DNA of 64,000 nt from Phragmites australis (Eukaryota; Streptophyta; Magnoliopsida; Poales; Poaceae): assembly GCF_958298935.1 (NCBI RefSeq), contig NC_084923.1, positions 37,602,501-37,666,500 of the forward strand, written 5' to 3'. A model generated the notes under the pieces. That model did not search any database and was not told the DNA's origin. It saw only the letters and a list, made by a program, of their open reading frames with translations. Shown piece by piece: positions 11,397 through 23,376 of the stretch. Both the position numbers and the translations under genes were made by a program. The stretch's first letter is position 1. The number at the start of each line of letters is the position of its first letter.

Positions 11397-14300
11397 CACT
11401 ACAAGAAATCTGATTATCGATGTTGAAAGGATATTGTCACGGTATAACAATTTTTTGTCACAGAATAATAATAGTGATGTATTTTTCGCGTCATGCACTT
11501 CATCACGGAATCTGCATCATAGAATGTAATTAGTGACGAAGCCCACAAAATCGTCATGAACGTGTGACATTTTATGACAATTTCACTATCGTCGTGGAAG
11601 AGAGGGTATTCTATGATATTTTTATTTGTCTTGTAATGTCCTATTAAACGTCATTATTGGTTCATGTTTCGTCACTAAAATTCATGCAGCCACAGCCTAT
11701 CTGTGATGAAAAACAAAATCATCACGCAAAGCATGATCATTGTGACAAAACATTTCGTCATGAAGTGATGTGTTTCATCACTAAGCTACAACATGCATTG
11801 ATTGATTGTGATGAAAAATTAGTCATAATGCAATATATGGTCTCTATGTCAAAATATTTTGTCACGTAGTTGTGTCTATATCATCACAGATCCCTTGAGA
11901 ACACCAGCAATATACATTACAAAATAATCTGAATATTGTCTCAGCACAAGTCCTAGAATTTTTCACAAAAAGACATCACATGTCAAGTTTTCTCAGTACA
12001 GCTGCAAAATATAACCATGTCTACTTTGCCATGCTTGCAGTCACCTCATTACATCAAGTCACAGGATCTCACAAAAATATGTACAACACATGTCAAGTTG
12101 CATCACCACAAGCTATAAAATATAAGCATGTCTTGATTGCCATGCATGCAGTCATTACAAACTTCAAAAGTTAACTGAATGTTCTACTGAAAACATGAGT
12201 AACATGAACCATGCATATTCATCAAGTTCTTCAAAAATAGCTACCTTGTAACATGTAGTAGTAGAAAAGATTAACATGAACCTTTGTTTGAAAACTGGCT
12301 CATAAGGCACAGAAGAATCTCATCAGTTTGTTGTTGCTTGCTTACGAAAAGTGACATCTAGTCTTCATGCTTTTCGTTTGACTCCTATGCTTTCTCAACT
12401 TGCTTCTTCAATCCCTCAATTTCTTCTTGCTGAGAACCAACAGTTGCACACACCTCTTCCTCATTTCTACTAGAAATTTGTGCCTACAGCATTTGTTCGT
12501 AGACTATTTCTTCAAGCTCTCTCATTCGTGCAGTACATGAACTAGTGACAGCTTGACTTGAACCACCTGAATGAATATCCATGTTCACCAAAAACTTCAT
12601 CTCTGAAAATTTTTGTGCTCTAAAACAGAATATAACAGTAATTGATGAACTTAACTACATCCAACTTGACAACGACAAAAATGTATTTGTTCATAACTCT
12701 AAAAGTTGGTAAAAACTTTTCACATTTGAATCCATATGGACAGACAAGAAGTTTTTTCACAATGTTTGCAGAAGTTCTTTCAATCAAACTTCCCTAAAAA
12801 GATATGCTTTCATACGGACAACCAAGAACCAACCAGCATCATGAAAAATTTAGAATCGACAGAAACAAAGTGAAACCATCTGAGAGCTTGAGATAAGATG
12901 GGAAATCATTACTCTAGCCAGAATCGAACTGCTGCTCCTCAGACTTGGAGCAGCACAGGGGGGTGATGTTGACGGCGGGAGCCATGATCTGTGTGTTGAT
13001 TTGTTGCTTTGCCACACCAATCCATCATATTTGTAGATCTAGTCTCACCATTTAGAAAAAGAAAAAACTCGTCAAATATCACACAGAATTCAAGGCAATA
13101 TGCATCATGAACCAAATCCATTTATCTATCAAAATCCATTCACTTATCAGAATCTACATGGTAGTCAGGATAAGGAAGAAGGAGATAATACCTGAGGCAG
13201 GATAGTGCTCGCTAGAGAGGTGCAAGATAGCAGGGGCAAGAGATGGGGAGACGTGCATCACAGCGGAACCGCTAGATCTAGAAGGCCCTCGGGCCCCACA
13301 GCGAAGATGTGGCCTGGGAGCTAGTGCTATTGCCTTGTATGATTATGGAGAAGTGTGAAGCGGAGGCAGGAGCTACCGATGCGATGGTGTGCAAGCGTGG
13401 GTGCGAGGTCGCTAACAACCACGTGTGAGGGAGGGCGTGATGGCGGGGGTGAGGTTCTAGGTGCAGCAGAGGAGGTGTGATGGCTCTGTAGTTTGAGGAT
13501 AACAGGAGCTCCACTCGCCACCTCATCTCGCCTAGCACCACACCGTGGATACGGTGGCCAGTGATGCTATGGTGCCGTCGAGGCGGAAGAGTGTGGAAGG
13601 AAAGTGAAATGATAAAGGGCTAAAAGGGAAAGGGTACTGAGGGAGTTTGGTTTTCACGAGCGAGAGTTTGGCTGCCAAAATTTTCATCTTCGCCGCCAGT
13701 GAGATAGTGCCGAGCCGCTAGAGTGCTCCCTAGACTCTTCTCTCCCTCTGTGCAGTGGCCCTCGCAGTCTTTTGACTTGAGTCAAAGCACCCCAGGTACA
13801 CATTCGGCTCTGCTCAAGTGCAAAAAGGAACACGTTGAAAACTAACTAATGAGATTAACGTTTGAACTAATGCATTCTGAAGTTTGTAAAATTCATAGAA
13901 AAAGGTTGGTAGATCCAAAAATTATGAAACTTGTTTATTGCCTTGCTATGTCAAGATTTTCAATCTAAAAATATGAAACATCATGTTAGAGTTAATTTCA
14001 TGCTTAGAATTAAATATATTCCATAAGCTTCATTAATTCATAATAAATTGATTAGGCACCCATAATTGATTAAACCACTTCTAAGCATCTTCTTAAGGTC
14101 TAGCCTACCTAAGGAAAATACCGGTTAGCATGTTTTGAGTTGCAACGTACTGTTAATTGTATGTTTAGGGAACACACAACACGTTGTGACCATTTAAATA
14201 TATAAATTTTACATGCATAGTAAGTTGATGTAAAGAACTACCTTGACTTAGTGACGATATAGACATTGGTGTGGACCTACATTTGAACAAGTATTTTGAC

Positions 14301-15067
14301 TTTGGTCCAATTTGATTGCAAAAGGTTTGTGTTTCTAGCATGTTTGTGATATCTAGATGCTTTGCCTATTTAATTGATTTATATGGGTCTAAATACATTG
14401 GAATGACCATGTTGTAAAAAAATATAACAAACTTTCCCTACACAAGCAGCTAGCCAAAAAGAAAATACAGGGAAACTGCCTTTTGTAAAACTATTTTTAG
14501 ATTGAACTATGAACTCAAGTCCAAGTTTAAATTCCCAAACAAAAATCTAGTAAAACTACATAAGCAACCAATTAAGCACATAAATAAGGTTATGCAAAGT
14601 TTGTTTTTATGAAGTTTTATATTCAAGTTGGATTTAAGTGTCTTGATTTCAACTAGCTGATGGATGATGGTCTTTCAGCCTACAATAATGGGCATTTGTC
14701 TATCTTTATTTTAGAAATTAAAATAATTTTTGTTTTGGTAAATTCCAAGAAAATCAAATGAACTCTGAAAAATATCAAATAACCATTTTGTGACCAAACC
14801 ACATTTGTCATGGATCTGTAGTAGGGTTGTCACACAAAATTTATGATGATAGTGCTCTATAACGTCACAAACCATATCATGTTCTATGACGAATGTAGCA
14901 TATAATCATTAATTGTTCACTTTTGTGACAAATAATTTTCTTTGTCACAGGCTTACATGACAATACTGCCTCACCCCCTTCTAATGACGAAAATACTACT
15001 TATTTTGTGACATTTTCATGTTTCGTCATGAGCACTTTCGTCATAGATAAGATAATTTCTTGTAGTG
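11397..15067 (-). mobile_element. CACTA (En/Spm) DNA transposon, non-autonomous
   Basis: 3,671 bp inserted in the copia RT. Ends are CACTACAAGAAATC on the left and, as reverse complement of the right end, CACTACAAGAAATTATC. The 3-bp target duplication CCG (11394-11396 and 15068-15070) is exact, as expected for CACTA elements. Subterminal regions (11430-11900 and 14810-15050) are crowded with short motifs around GTGACGAA / TTCGTCAC in both orientations, the usual transposase-binding arrays. Inside there is no transposase catalytic region, only a degraded coiled-coil ORF tail on the minus strand near 12.3-12.6 kb. A GC-richer segment at 13.15-13.8 kb of unknown origin is also present. Orientation is taken from that ORF remnant. 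Confidence 0.88.
12290..12604 (-). pseudogene. C-terminal coiled-coil remnant of a CACTA-encoded ORF
   Basis: On the minus strand, from 12600 down to about 12290, one frame reads as a charged coiled-coil: MRELEEIVYEQ, SSRNEEEV, QQEEIEGLKKQVEKA, then KQQQTDEIL. It has in-frame stops at three positions (near 12487, 12383 and 12358). A candidate acceptor TTTTCAG precedes it. The layout resembles the C-terminus of the second ORF carried by grass En/Spm elements (PF03004-like 'Ptta/En/Spm'). The family match is by memory of the pattern and should be tested. It is non-functional. Confidence 0.5.
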
Positions 15068-15070
15068 CCG

Positions 15071-15890
15071 CCTTTTCCACTGAGCTTCTTTCACACATCA
15101 CCCTTCGACTCCACGACAAATTTGCCATGACAGACCTTGGTGACCTTCACTACTTCCTCGGCATTTCGGTGACTCGGTCACTATCTGGGCTTTTCCTGTC
15201 CCGGCAACAGAACGCTACCGACCTTCTTTAGCGCGCTGGCATGGCTGAGTGGCACTCGACCACAACCCCCATGGACACTCAAGCCAAGCTATTCGCCACG
15301 GCTGGCGATCCAGTCAAGGACGCGACAGAGTATCAGAGTTGGTGCACTTCAGTACTTGACTCTGACATGTCCCGACATCGCCTACACCATCCAGCAAGTA
15401 TGCCTTCACATGCATGCTCCTCGCGAACCCCATTTTGTGTTCATCAAGCGCATTTTGTGGTATGTGAAGGGCACGCTCATCTTCGGTCTTCACCTCCATT
15501 CTACACCAGCTACCTCTCTCACCACGTACTCTGATGCGGATTAGGTTGGCTACCCTGACTCTTATCATTCGACTTTCGGCTTCTGCGTCTACTTGGGAGA
15601 CAACCTCATCTCGTGGTCATCCAAGCATCAGACTATAGTCTCTCGCTCTAGTGCCGAAGTGGAATACCATGCCATCGCCAATGCTGTTGCTGAATGATGC
15701 TGGTTTCCACAATTACTTCAGGAGCTTCATCTACCGCTGCGGACTGCTACTTTCATTTACTCCGACAATGTGAGTACGGTCTACATGTCGTCTAACCCCG
15801 TCCAACATCGACGAACCAAGCATATCGAGATCGACATTCACTTCGTGCGAGAAAATGTCTCCAGTTCACCGACATCATGATGAAAGGGTT
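15071..15890 (+). pseudogene. Copia RT C-terminus and RNase H (broken)
   Basis: Continues the reverse transcriptase after the CACTA insertion: HDKFAMTDLGDLHYFLGI, then, after a stop at 15229-15231, the 'TTPMDTQAKL' block. A frameshift near 15360 leads to 'CPDIAYTIQQV' and RNase H with [41 protein letters not shown] and TKHIEIDIHF. Further stops are near 15541 and 15696. It belongs to the same copia pol as the segment before the CACTA element. Confidence 0.85.
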
Positions 15891-15963
15891 GCCGACTTAA
15901 CATTTTCTTGATTTTTGGTCCAGTCTTTGTGTCCGATCACCTCTCGTTGCAACTGCGAGGGGA

Positions 15964-16111
15964 TGTTAGTGATAGGATTAGTTATAAATATCCTAACAGT
16001 TGTATCATTGTAATCCCTCTAATTGCTCTCATGAGCCATTATATAAATGGAACCCCCGTCACCTTGCTAGGTGTGGCTTCCCCCAAATTTCTCTCTCGCT
16101 ATACTTCTGCA
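15964..16111 (+). repeat. 3' LTR of copia element
   Basis: 148 bp, starts TGTTAGTGATAGG directly after the polypurine tract and ends TTCTGCA. About 18 differences from the 5' LTR, counted by eye. Confidence 0.88.
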
Positions 16112-16116
16112 CCAAG

Positions 16117-16350
16117 TGGAATACTAAGGCCTCGAGAATTTCTTTTTTGAGTCTTTGGATTTCCTTGGTGTCATCGATCCACAACCCACCCTAGCTTATA
16201 TGTATTTGATTTTAGCTTGAGGCACTTATGAGTTACACTCAACTAAATTGGCTTCAAAAGAGTTACAATTAACTAGCCATTCTTTACAGGAAAATAAGCA
16301 AAGAACATGAATCATTCTGCTCTGACCTTGCCACGGGCTCATCAGCGTTG
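16117..16350. other. Flank between copia and LINE, nothing recognised
   Basis: No gene or terminus identified. The 5' end of the LINE lies somewhere near the right limit and could not be fixed. Confidence 0.4.
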
Positions 16351-16394
16351 ATGAGATTTAAGAGAACTATAAATTAAGGACCACTTCTAGAGCT

Positions 16395-16682
16395 CCAGGT
16401 GATGAAGGGGCAGCCTCTAATGCTGGCTACAACGAGCTCATCATCGGCGGGTCTCTGAGAGAGGACGCTAGATTCGGACCTATGACCTGGTCGCTGGGCA
16501 TACGGTTCTGATCCCCTTGGTAAGTTCTGGGCATGAGGAAGAGGAAGATGAGGGCGGCTGTTCAGAGGAGGGAGAGATGGGCACGCCGTCAATGGAGGAG
16601 TTCGTGCAAATTACAGCCAAGACAGGGTTCACGGTGGACGATCTTCTCAGGGTGGAACAGGAGCTGATAGAGGAAAAGCACA
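16395..16682 (+). pseudogene. LINE ORF1 5' part (probable), split by solo LTR
   Basis: A plus-strand frame reads an acidic segment, then MGTPSMEEFVQITAKTG and DDLLRVEQELIEEKH, running directly into the 4-kb solo LTR. The frame resumes after the target duplication at 20725. No domain is recognised. I interpret it as the N-terminal part of the LINE's ORF1 because it precedes the ORF1 zinc-knuckle segment in the same orientation. An unrelated captured gene fragment is possible. Confidence 0.4.
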
Positions 16683-19600
16683 TGTAACACCCTGAATTTC
16701 AGATTTCTAAAATTTTCCAAGAGTATTGAATAGCTTCACTAGTAGTATAGGTTTAAAACCTATTTTCTTAATCAATCAATCAATATAGGTTATTATTTTC
16801 TGTGCATTGCATGCTGAGTTTTGTTAGGAGTCAGGTAAATGCATTAGAGTTCTTTTTCTTTTCTTTCTCTTTGGTGTTTTGAGTGAAAAAAATTTTGAAA
16901 ATGTTTTTACAAAACTCAGTAGTGAATAAGTTAAGAATCTTAATGGTTGGAATTCAAAATCTTTGAATTCATCATCTATTCAATCCTTGATCATACCTGA
17001 TCCTTATCCAAGTCAATTCAAATCTTATCCAAATTCTTGTTTAAAGCCAATCTCTCCTCTTTCTCAAATTCTACCCAAAATCTAAATTCAAATTCCTTAT
17101 CTATTCCTATTCTTGTTCAACCTCATTTTTCGTTTCTCTCAAATTCACTCCAAACTCAATTCAAATTCAAATCCTATTCAAATTTCTTTGCAAAAGTTCT
17201 TTTCTAAATTCTAGATATACCTAAAGTGTATTTGGATTCAATCTTGCTCAAGTCCAAACCCTTAGCCAAGTCTTCTAGATGGCCCAACAAAGGATCCACG
17301 AAATCTGTAAATTTTCGCGGAGTCCTGGACAGCCTCAACTTCTCATGACGTTTCAGAGTTCAAAACGGCCTCAAATACAAATCTTGATAATACCAAAGTT
17401 GTAGGTCTCGTCGAGAGCTTCGATTTGAACCTATGGAAGTCCTCTTTTGGATAATGGAGATGGGAGTTATGACCCCCGAAATCAGTGCTGTGTAGAGAAG
17501 TCCGAGTTCAAACAATTTATCTTGTGGCGCATTTTTGGAAATCAATATGACATTTTCAAAAGTTCTAATGACTACCAAAGTTGTAGATCTTTTCGAGTAC
17601 TACAATTTAGAATCAATAAACGTCCAATTTGGAGTCCGGACGATGGAGATATCATCCTCGGAATACAGAGCTGCGAAAAAGGAAATCGTATCCGACTCGA
17701 ACTCGAATCCGATTCGTGTTCGGTTTGGACTCTACCTCATCCAGCTGCCCCTAGCCCTATATATATGAGTTGCACGCCCTCTCCTACCTCTATTTCACTC
17801 TCTCAAGCCCTAGAAGTCACTGCTGCCCTGTCCGTGAGTCGCCGGAGCACCGCCGTTCGCCGGAGCCGCCGCCGCCACCGCCCGTGATGCGCTACGTCAT
17901 CTTCTCCACGAATCCTTCTTCCTCGACCACCAAAGCAACATGAGGACCACTTCTTCTCCTCCCTTACTACTGTTTTAGCATCATACTAAGTCCCTATCCA
18001 AGTCCTAGCCCCGGCCAAAGCCCGATCTAAGTCGCCACGGTCGTCACCGTCGCGGACAGCCGCGCTGTAGCCGATTGGCATCGATGTTCCCGACCGACCA
18101 GTGGTCAAATCACCAAGTCCTTTCACCGGTGCATGTCCCATGATGTTTCTCACGCCCTCACCAACCAGGTCGGCCATAGATTAGCCAAACTATCGAAATC
18201 AAGGTCGACATACCTGCTGTCCGGTTTCTGGACATGTTCAGCATGCGCACCGGTTTTGCATTCGCGTCCCCTGTCAATTCGAAAGCCGTATGGATGCACC
18301 AACCGCGTCACAGCGTGTCCCATGGAGTCTTATATGTTACCCTAGGAGCCCATCCCCGTTTGTGCAGCGACACAACCAAGACGTCATTGTCAACCACAGC
18401 ATGTCGCAGCCATCACCCTTTTCATCTATGCTGATCGTTCTTCCTCTCAGTAGATGATCTACCAAAACCCATGCCATAGCATTGTGTTCTTGGGTTATAT
18501 GAACATCTCTATTCAAACAGTTTCATAAATTTCATAGCCAATCTCATAGAATGCGAGCGTCTTTGTTCCCCGCGTTTGTTCGCGGTCACCACCAAACCTA
18601 GAGGTAGTCATGGCTGTTTTGCCGCTACCTCGGATGACCCATTCCAAAACCAACCATACCACTAAGTTAGTCTTTCCGCGTTCTACGTCATGCTTCCCTC
18701 GTTTCACTGAAACACCACTGAAGCCGACATTGATGTTTGTGGCCACATGCCCGATCGCCATCTCCGACAAAACCCGAACCACCACCGCTACATATAGTCA
18801 CCAGTAGTATCCCTAACCTAGAAATGCAACCTTCGACCTTTTTGATCCATCATAGATGGTCGATACTAGATCTCAGCGTATCCCTTCTTTAATCCAAGAT
18901 GGTACTTGCATTGAATGCTAAGTCAACGCCACATCATTCTCCTTAGCCCAGTCAGCGAAGTCTAGTCTGTCCTAAACTTCTTGAATCTTGCATAAGGATG
19001 TTGTCAAGCCTGACACAGTGATCGCACAATAAACTCTTTTCCTATAAGAAGATAACTCCAGTAAATTAGTCTTTTTTTCAGTCTAATCCATCTCTCGAAA
19101 GCTCATTCTCTTTTCATTTTAACTCCGATTTAGGCGATTCTTGTGTCTAAATATTCCTAAAATCATCCCTATCCAACCATAGTGTTTTTAAAGTGTTTTA
19201 ATGATGTTTGGTATGTTGTTCTTAGTGTTTCCTTTGTGTTGTTTGTCGGTAGTTCTCGCGATTAGTCGATAACGTTCCAGAGCAGTTCGAGGGACTTCAA
19301 GACCAAAATTTCGACAACACTGAGCAGCATGGGGAAAAAGGCAAGTGTCCTTGATCATATTGAACCTATGTTTTTAAATGTTTTGTTTTACAAAATTGCA
19401 TGCAGAGTCAATATGATGGGTAGTCACCTATGTTAGGGTTTTCTCTAGATTTTCCCTTATCATCTCTTGGAACCTAGATGGTTTATGGTTAGGTGTTCTT
19501 TGTGGATAGATTGCTTAGCCATGCTTTTTGGATGTTGAGAAGTGTCATAATCTTGACTAATGAACATATGCAGTGATGATGGTTAATATGATAATGTTTT

Positions 19601-20719
19601 AGCAACATGGAACCTTAGGTCTTGAGCATAGGGATGTTGGTAATGGTTGTCATGGTTATGACATTGGTTTAGTGTTTGCTCAAGTAACCTAAGTAAGGAC
19701 CGGTTCGTGGAGCGACAACCCAAGAAGTAACGTACCAACCACGAGGCTGATATGGGTAAGGTGTGACATACTGATTAGAGTCTATCCAGTGTGCGTTGGG
19801 TCAGCACAAAAGGGGGCTTCTGGGTAGGAGCTGTTGCTTGCGTAAAGCCTGGCGGTGAAACCTAGTGGGCAGACATGCACTGGATTAGTCTCTGGTTAGT
19901 GGAAAGTGTCATACGGTGATTCTTGGCGGCACACCACTGGCGTGTGTTAAGTGTCTTGCAAACACGGCAACATGGAATTCACTGACTCGTGGGTAAAGTT
20001 GGACAACCTCTGTAGAGTGTAAAACTATTATAATAGCCGTGCTCACGGATTTGAGAGACTTGGATCCTCACATGATTAGTAGGTTGTGGTTATAGTTCTA
20101 GTACGGGGAGTACTAGATGGTTGTGGTTATGGTTCTGGTACAGGGAGTACTAGATGGTTGTGGTTTTAGTTATAGTACAGGGAGTACTAGACGGTTATGG
20201 TATGCAAGGTTGGGAGCCTTGTATGCTAGGTGTTGGACTACACGGGTTACATTCACTTAATAATTGCTTAATGCTTTTGAGTCCAAATATGTTTTCATTA
20301 CTCGCATTTATGCAAATAATACCTTGTGTCAGCCTACTCTTGATATAAGCCTGCATATCATTACTTTCCACCACTTGCTGAGTACTCTATGTGCTCACAC
20401 TTGCTATTTTCCCTATACCATACGATATGTATGCTGCTGCTCAGTAAATGAAGATGTTGAAGACTATCAAGACGAGGTTGTGACGTTCTAGGTGCGTGTC
20501 TCCCGGTCAGTTGCCTGCGGTGTTGTTGGGCACCAGTGCTTCTGTTCCGCTGCAGATATCTTCATAGAAGGCAATATATGTCAACTGCTGTAAGAGTTTA
20601 ACGTTTATTTAATAAAAGTATTGCTTTTGTTACTTCACCTATGACGTCCTTATGTGTGTTGAACATCCTGGGCACACATAAGCTGCATCTGGTTTTGGCC
20701 GTTAAAACCGGGTGTGATA
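16683..20719. mobile_element. Solo LTR, 4.0 kb, Ty3/gypsy (Tekay-like)
   Basis: Starts TGTAACACCC and ends GGGTGTGATA (terminal CA mutated to TA). The ends are near-perfect inverted repeats, and an exact 5-bp target duplication GCACA lies on each side (16678-16682 and 20720-20724). Length and terminus TGTAACACCC suit the long LTRs of grass Tekay/Del chromoviruses. There is no internal region, so this is a solo LTR left by intra-element recombination. It carries a 37-bp tandem triplication at 20082-20192. Small open frames inside, for example 17447-17887, are non-coding LTR sequence. Confidence 0.85.
20082..20192 (+). repeat. 37-bp tandem repeat, three copies
   Basis: Three consecutive units starting GGTTGTGGTT and ending GGGAGTACTAGA(T/C) at 20082, 20119 and 20156, with a few substitutions, inside the solo LTR. 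Confidence 0.9.
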
Positions 20720-20724
20720 GCACA

Positions 20725-21340
20725 TGATGGAGGTAATACCATTGTGTTCTCTTGCAAGTACAGGTCAACTGTGTTCTTTGGCGACAAAAATTGTTGATGC
20801 AGTAGTGCGGCACCGATCGAAGCCATGGAGTGGACCACTGCGCTGCCTCCGATATCTCATCCGAGGACACTAAGTGATGCCAAAGTCAGGGATTTACACT
20901 CAAAGAAAGGAGGTTTTCATTCCACGCCTCCGTTTGTTAAAGCGATCCTAGGAGTCATCAGCGATAAGTGTGGCATCGGTGCTGCTGCTATAGCCATGGC
21001 GATCAGAGACGACGGTGGAGCCATTATTTCAAATTTCAAACAAAGCGGTAATTGCAAATCGGACTGTGAGCAAAGGTATGAAATCAACGAAGTCAGCCAA
21101 ACCAAGTTTGATCGGCTCTGGCTCTACATGGGCTCTAACTAGCAAATGCTTTGGAAGAGATTGACACTTGGGTCAGTTCAGTAACATAAGCACAACCGAA
21201 TTCAATTAATATTGGCTTGAATTTAGTGGGCCATCCACACCAGGTTGGGCCTCACATGGTGTATTATCAGCCACCGGAGGGGTTATATTATTTGTCTACT
21301 CGGTTTGGTATGAGAAAACCTAAATCACATCATGATTCCT
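20725..21340 (+). pseudogene. LINE ORF1 5' part (probable), continued
   Basis: Resumes the reading frame left at 16682 (MEVIPLCSLASTG, then VVRHRSKPWSGPL). It shifts by one base into an open frame at 20825-21142 with HPRTLSDAKVRDLHSKKGG. 'KPWSGPLP...TL.DA' blocks are familiar from grass LINE ORF1 proteins, but I cannot name a domain. The last 200 bp are non-coding in appearance. Confidence 0.4.
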
Positions 21341-21871
21341 TGCTATGATAATACACAAACATTGTTTGTTCTAGAAAGAGCGGTGACAGCGGTGTTCAGC
21401 AGGCGAGATAGGATGAACCATGGCTGATTTGGCGGCTCAGGTGGCGCACCACCCCACAGTGGATGTCGAGCTTCAGGAAACCACATACACAATGTACGGT
21501 GGGGACGGCTGGGGCTTTGGAGCGGCACCACCACTGGGAGGTGGTCGTGGATCGGGGCAAGACTCGGGCAGGGGATATGCGCCACCAAGACATGGGTACA
21601 ATAACTACTAGATTGGATTTGCCGGGTGAGGTGGTGCTAGGGGTGATGGATATCAATACTTCTACCATGGGTATGGTTGTGGTCCTCAGGATCGACGACA
21701 GTATCATCCCACACAACCTAGCCGGTCACCGAGGGTGTACAACCATTACGTTTGGGATAACCAAGCATCGACTCCTACCGCTTCCCCACATGCCCAGGCT
21801 TTGTCTCCTATGCGATCTACACATGTGCCTGCTCCAGTTGTTGTTTCGCACATTCAGGCTACAACTCATGT
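21341..21871 (+). pseudogene. LINE ORF1, Gly/Arg-rich segment
   Basis: One plus frame reads a Gly/Arg-rich low-complexity protein, then a Tyr/Gly/Gln-rich part and a Pro/Ala-rich stretch ending ATTH at 21869. After skipping the inserted DNA it continues in frame at 23377. It contains a stop at about 21611. This type of linker precedes the zinc knuckle in plant L1 ORF1 proteins. The open frame at 21463-21957 is in another register and is a shadow. Confidence 0.6.
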
Positions 21872-23371
21872 GTTGTGTAGAGATCGGTGATGTCTTAAGA
21901 GGGGGGGGTGAATTAGGACACTTAAAACTAGTCGGCTTTAAAAAATTTATAAGATAAACCTATATCAATTTCTATCTAAATGTGCTCTATATTCATCTAG
22001 TATGTCTACTCTACTATTGAAAGGTTTGCAACCTATAGCCAATCCTAGCAAACTACTTATGAAGGTAAAATGCAAGGATAGATTTTGGAGCCGTTGTAGA
22101 GAGAACAAACTCGGCGCAAGAGATTTTTATCCCATAGTATCGATGACATAAATGCCACCTCTAGTCCATGTTAGAGCAGTCACCTAGGCTATAGCTCCTG
22201 GACGGCACCCGGTCCCGGCCCTTGAACTACCTAGGCCTCAAGTAGGTTGAGCCACCAAGCTACCAAGGCAAGGCCTCACCATAAGTCTCTCTTTCGGTCA
22301 CTTGTCGTTGTTTTCACATTAGAGCTTGAGCCACCAAGGCAAGGGTCTCCGCGTTCCCGTATAAGAGTCTTGTCATCGCTTCACACCAAGTCGGAGGGTC
22401 AACAAGCTTGAGCCACTAAGGCCCAAGGTGCCGACGAGTCACCAAGACTCTAAGGTGCCGGCATACCACTTGGTACAAGTTAGGATCACTCCTTAATCCT
22501 CTCTCTAGGCAGCAACACCTAGCAACAAATATCTCTAGGAATATTAGCACTAATCACTCTCTAATTATGTGCTTAATTGCCTTGGATGATCATAGAATTT
22601 TGGTAGCTTGGATGTCTTCTAAAGTATCTGTGAGTTTCCCTGAACTCCAGTAGACTCAAATGATTAAGTGGGGGAGTATAAATAGCATCAACCCCATGAA
22701 CTAGTCATTGCTCCAACAATCACATTTTGTTGTACCCACCAGATGGTCCGGCATGTGCAACATTACAAACATTGGAGTATTTAACATGTACTCTCTAAAA
22801 TCTAGCTATTGGAACTCTACTTTCATTTTTTGAAAACCAAATGGTCCTCTGAGTTCATTTTTACGAACACCAGAACATCCGGCGTGCATACGGTGCCAAC
22901 CGAGCTATTTTGGAGCCCCTCTGTAAAATAGTGTGGCGTGTTCAATTTGTGAACACCGAAATATTCGGCGTGTATTAAATTCTGCTATAAACTTTTTGTG
23001 AACACCGGAGTATTTTTCTTTGTGAACATCGAAGCATTTTTGTGAACACCGAAACATCAGACAGATACAATTTCAGCAGGGCAGCAATATGTATATTCGG
23101 CATAAATTTTTGCTCCAAACTCCGATTTTATTGATCTTGGATTCTATGAAAGCTTGTGAAGATCTCTACATGATTGTACAGAAATCCATCTCATTTGATC
23201 ACATCAAAATTCATGGAACAAGTTCAATTCATTCATCTCTTTATTCGGTTTCAGTGACTTCTCTTTTGTTATATCCATAATACATACTAAAACATATACT
23301 TAACAAACATGATAATTCTATTAATTATGTTATTATTAATCATTAAAATCAAATACATATCCTGTAAAAGC
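21872..23371. mobile_element. 1.5-kb insertion with 5-bp TSD, class uncertain (solo-LTR-like)
   Basis: Exactly 1,500 bp flanked by CATGT (21867-21871 and 23372-23376). Precise removal restores the LINE frame (ACT CAT GTT CAC). It starts GTTGTGTAGAGATCGG followed by a G-run and GGTGAATTAGG, and ends CCTGTAAAAGC. It contains a TATA-like GAGTATAAATAGC at about 22674 and repeated 'GAACACCGGA' motifs at 22.86-23.05 kb of the kind seen in grass LTRs. No coding sequence was found. The termini are not a clean TG...CA, so solo LTR is likely but unproven. Confidence 0.65.
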
Positions 23372-23376
23372 CATGT

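Larger units (their letters stand above)
9818..16116 (+). mobile_element. Ty1/copia element, internally deleted, hosting a CACTA transposon
   Basis: Short LTRs (9823-9969 and 15964-16111, about 88% identical by eye) flank a plus-strand copia body. The putative target duplication is CCAAC (9818-9822) versus CCAAG (16112-16116), one mismatch. The primer-binding site TGGTATTAGAT follows the 5' LTR directly, and a polypurine tract GCGAGGGGA precedes the 3' LTR. Gag, protease and the integrase core are missing: coding similarity starts about 120 bp after the PBS, in the integrase C-terminal region. LTR divergence and many lesions make it old. The domain order integrase-RT-RNase H is diagnostic of copia. 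Confidence 0.85.

Noticed and set aside
13278..13541. 87-codon minus-strand ORF in the CACTA element
   Set aside because: Low-complexity His/Pro/Ser composition typical of reading GC-rich non-coding DNA. The segment is noted as possible captured DNA but not called a gene.
17447..17887. 146-codon ORF
   Set aside because: Entirely inside the 4-kb solo LTR, with no domain. Grass Tekay-type LTRs are non-coding.
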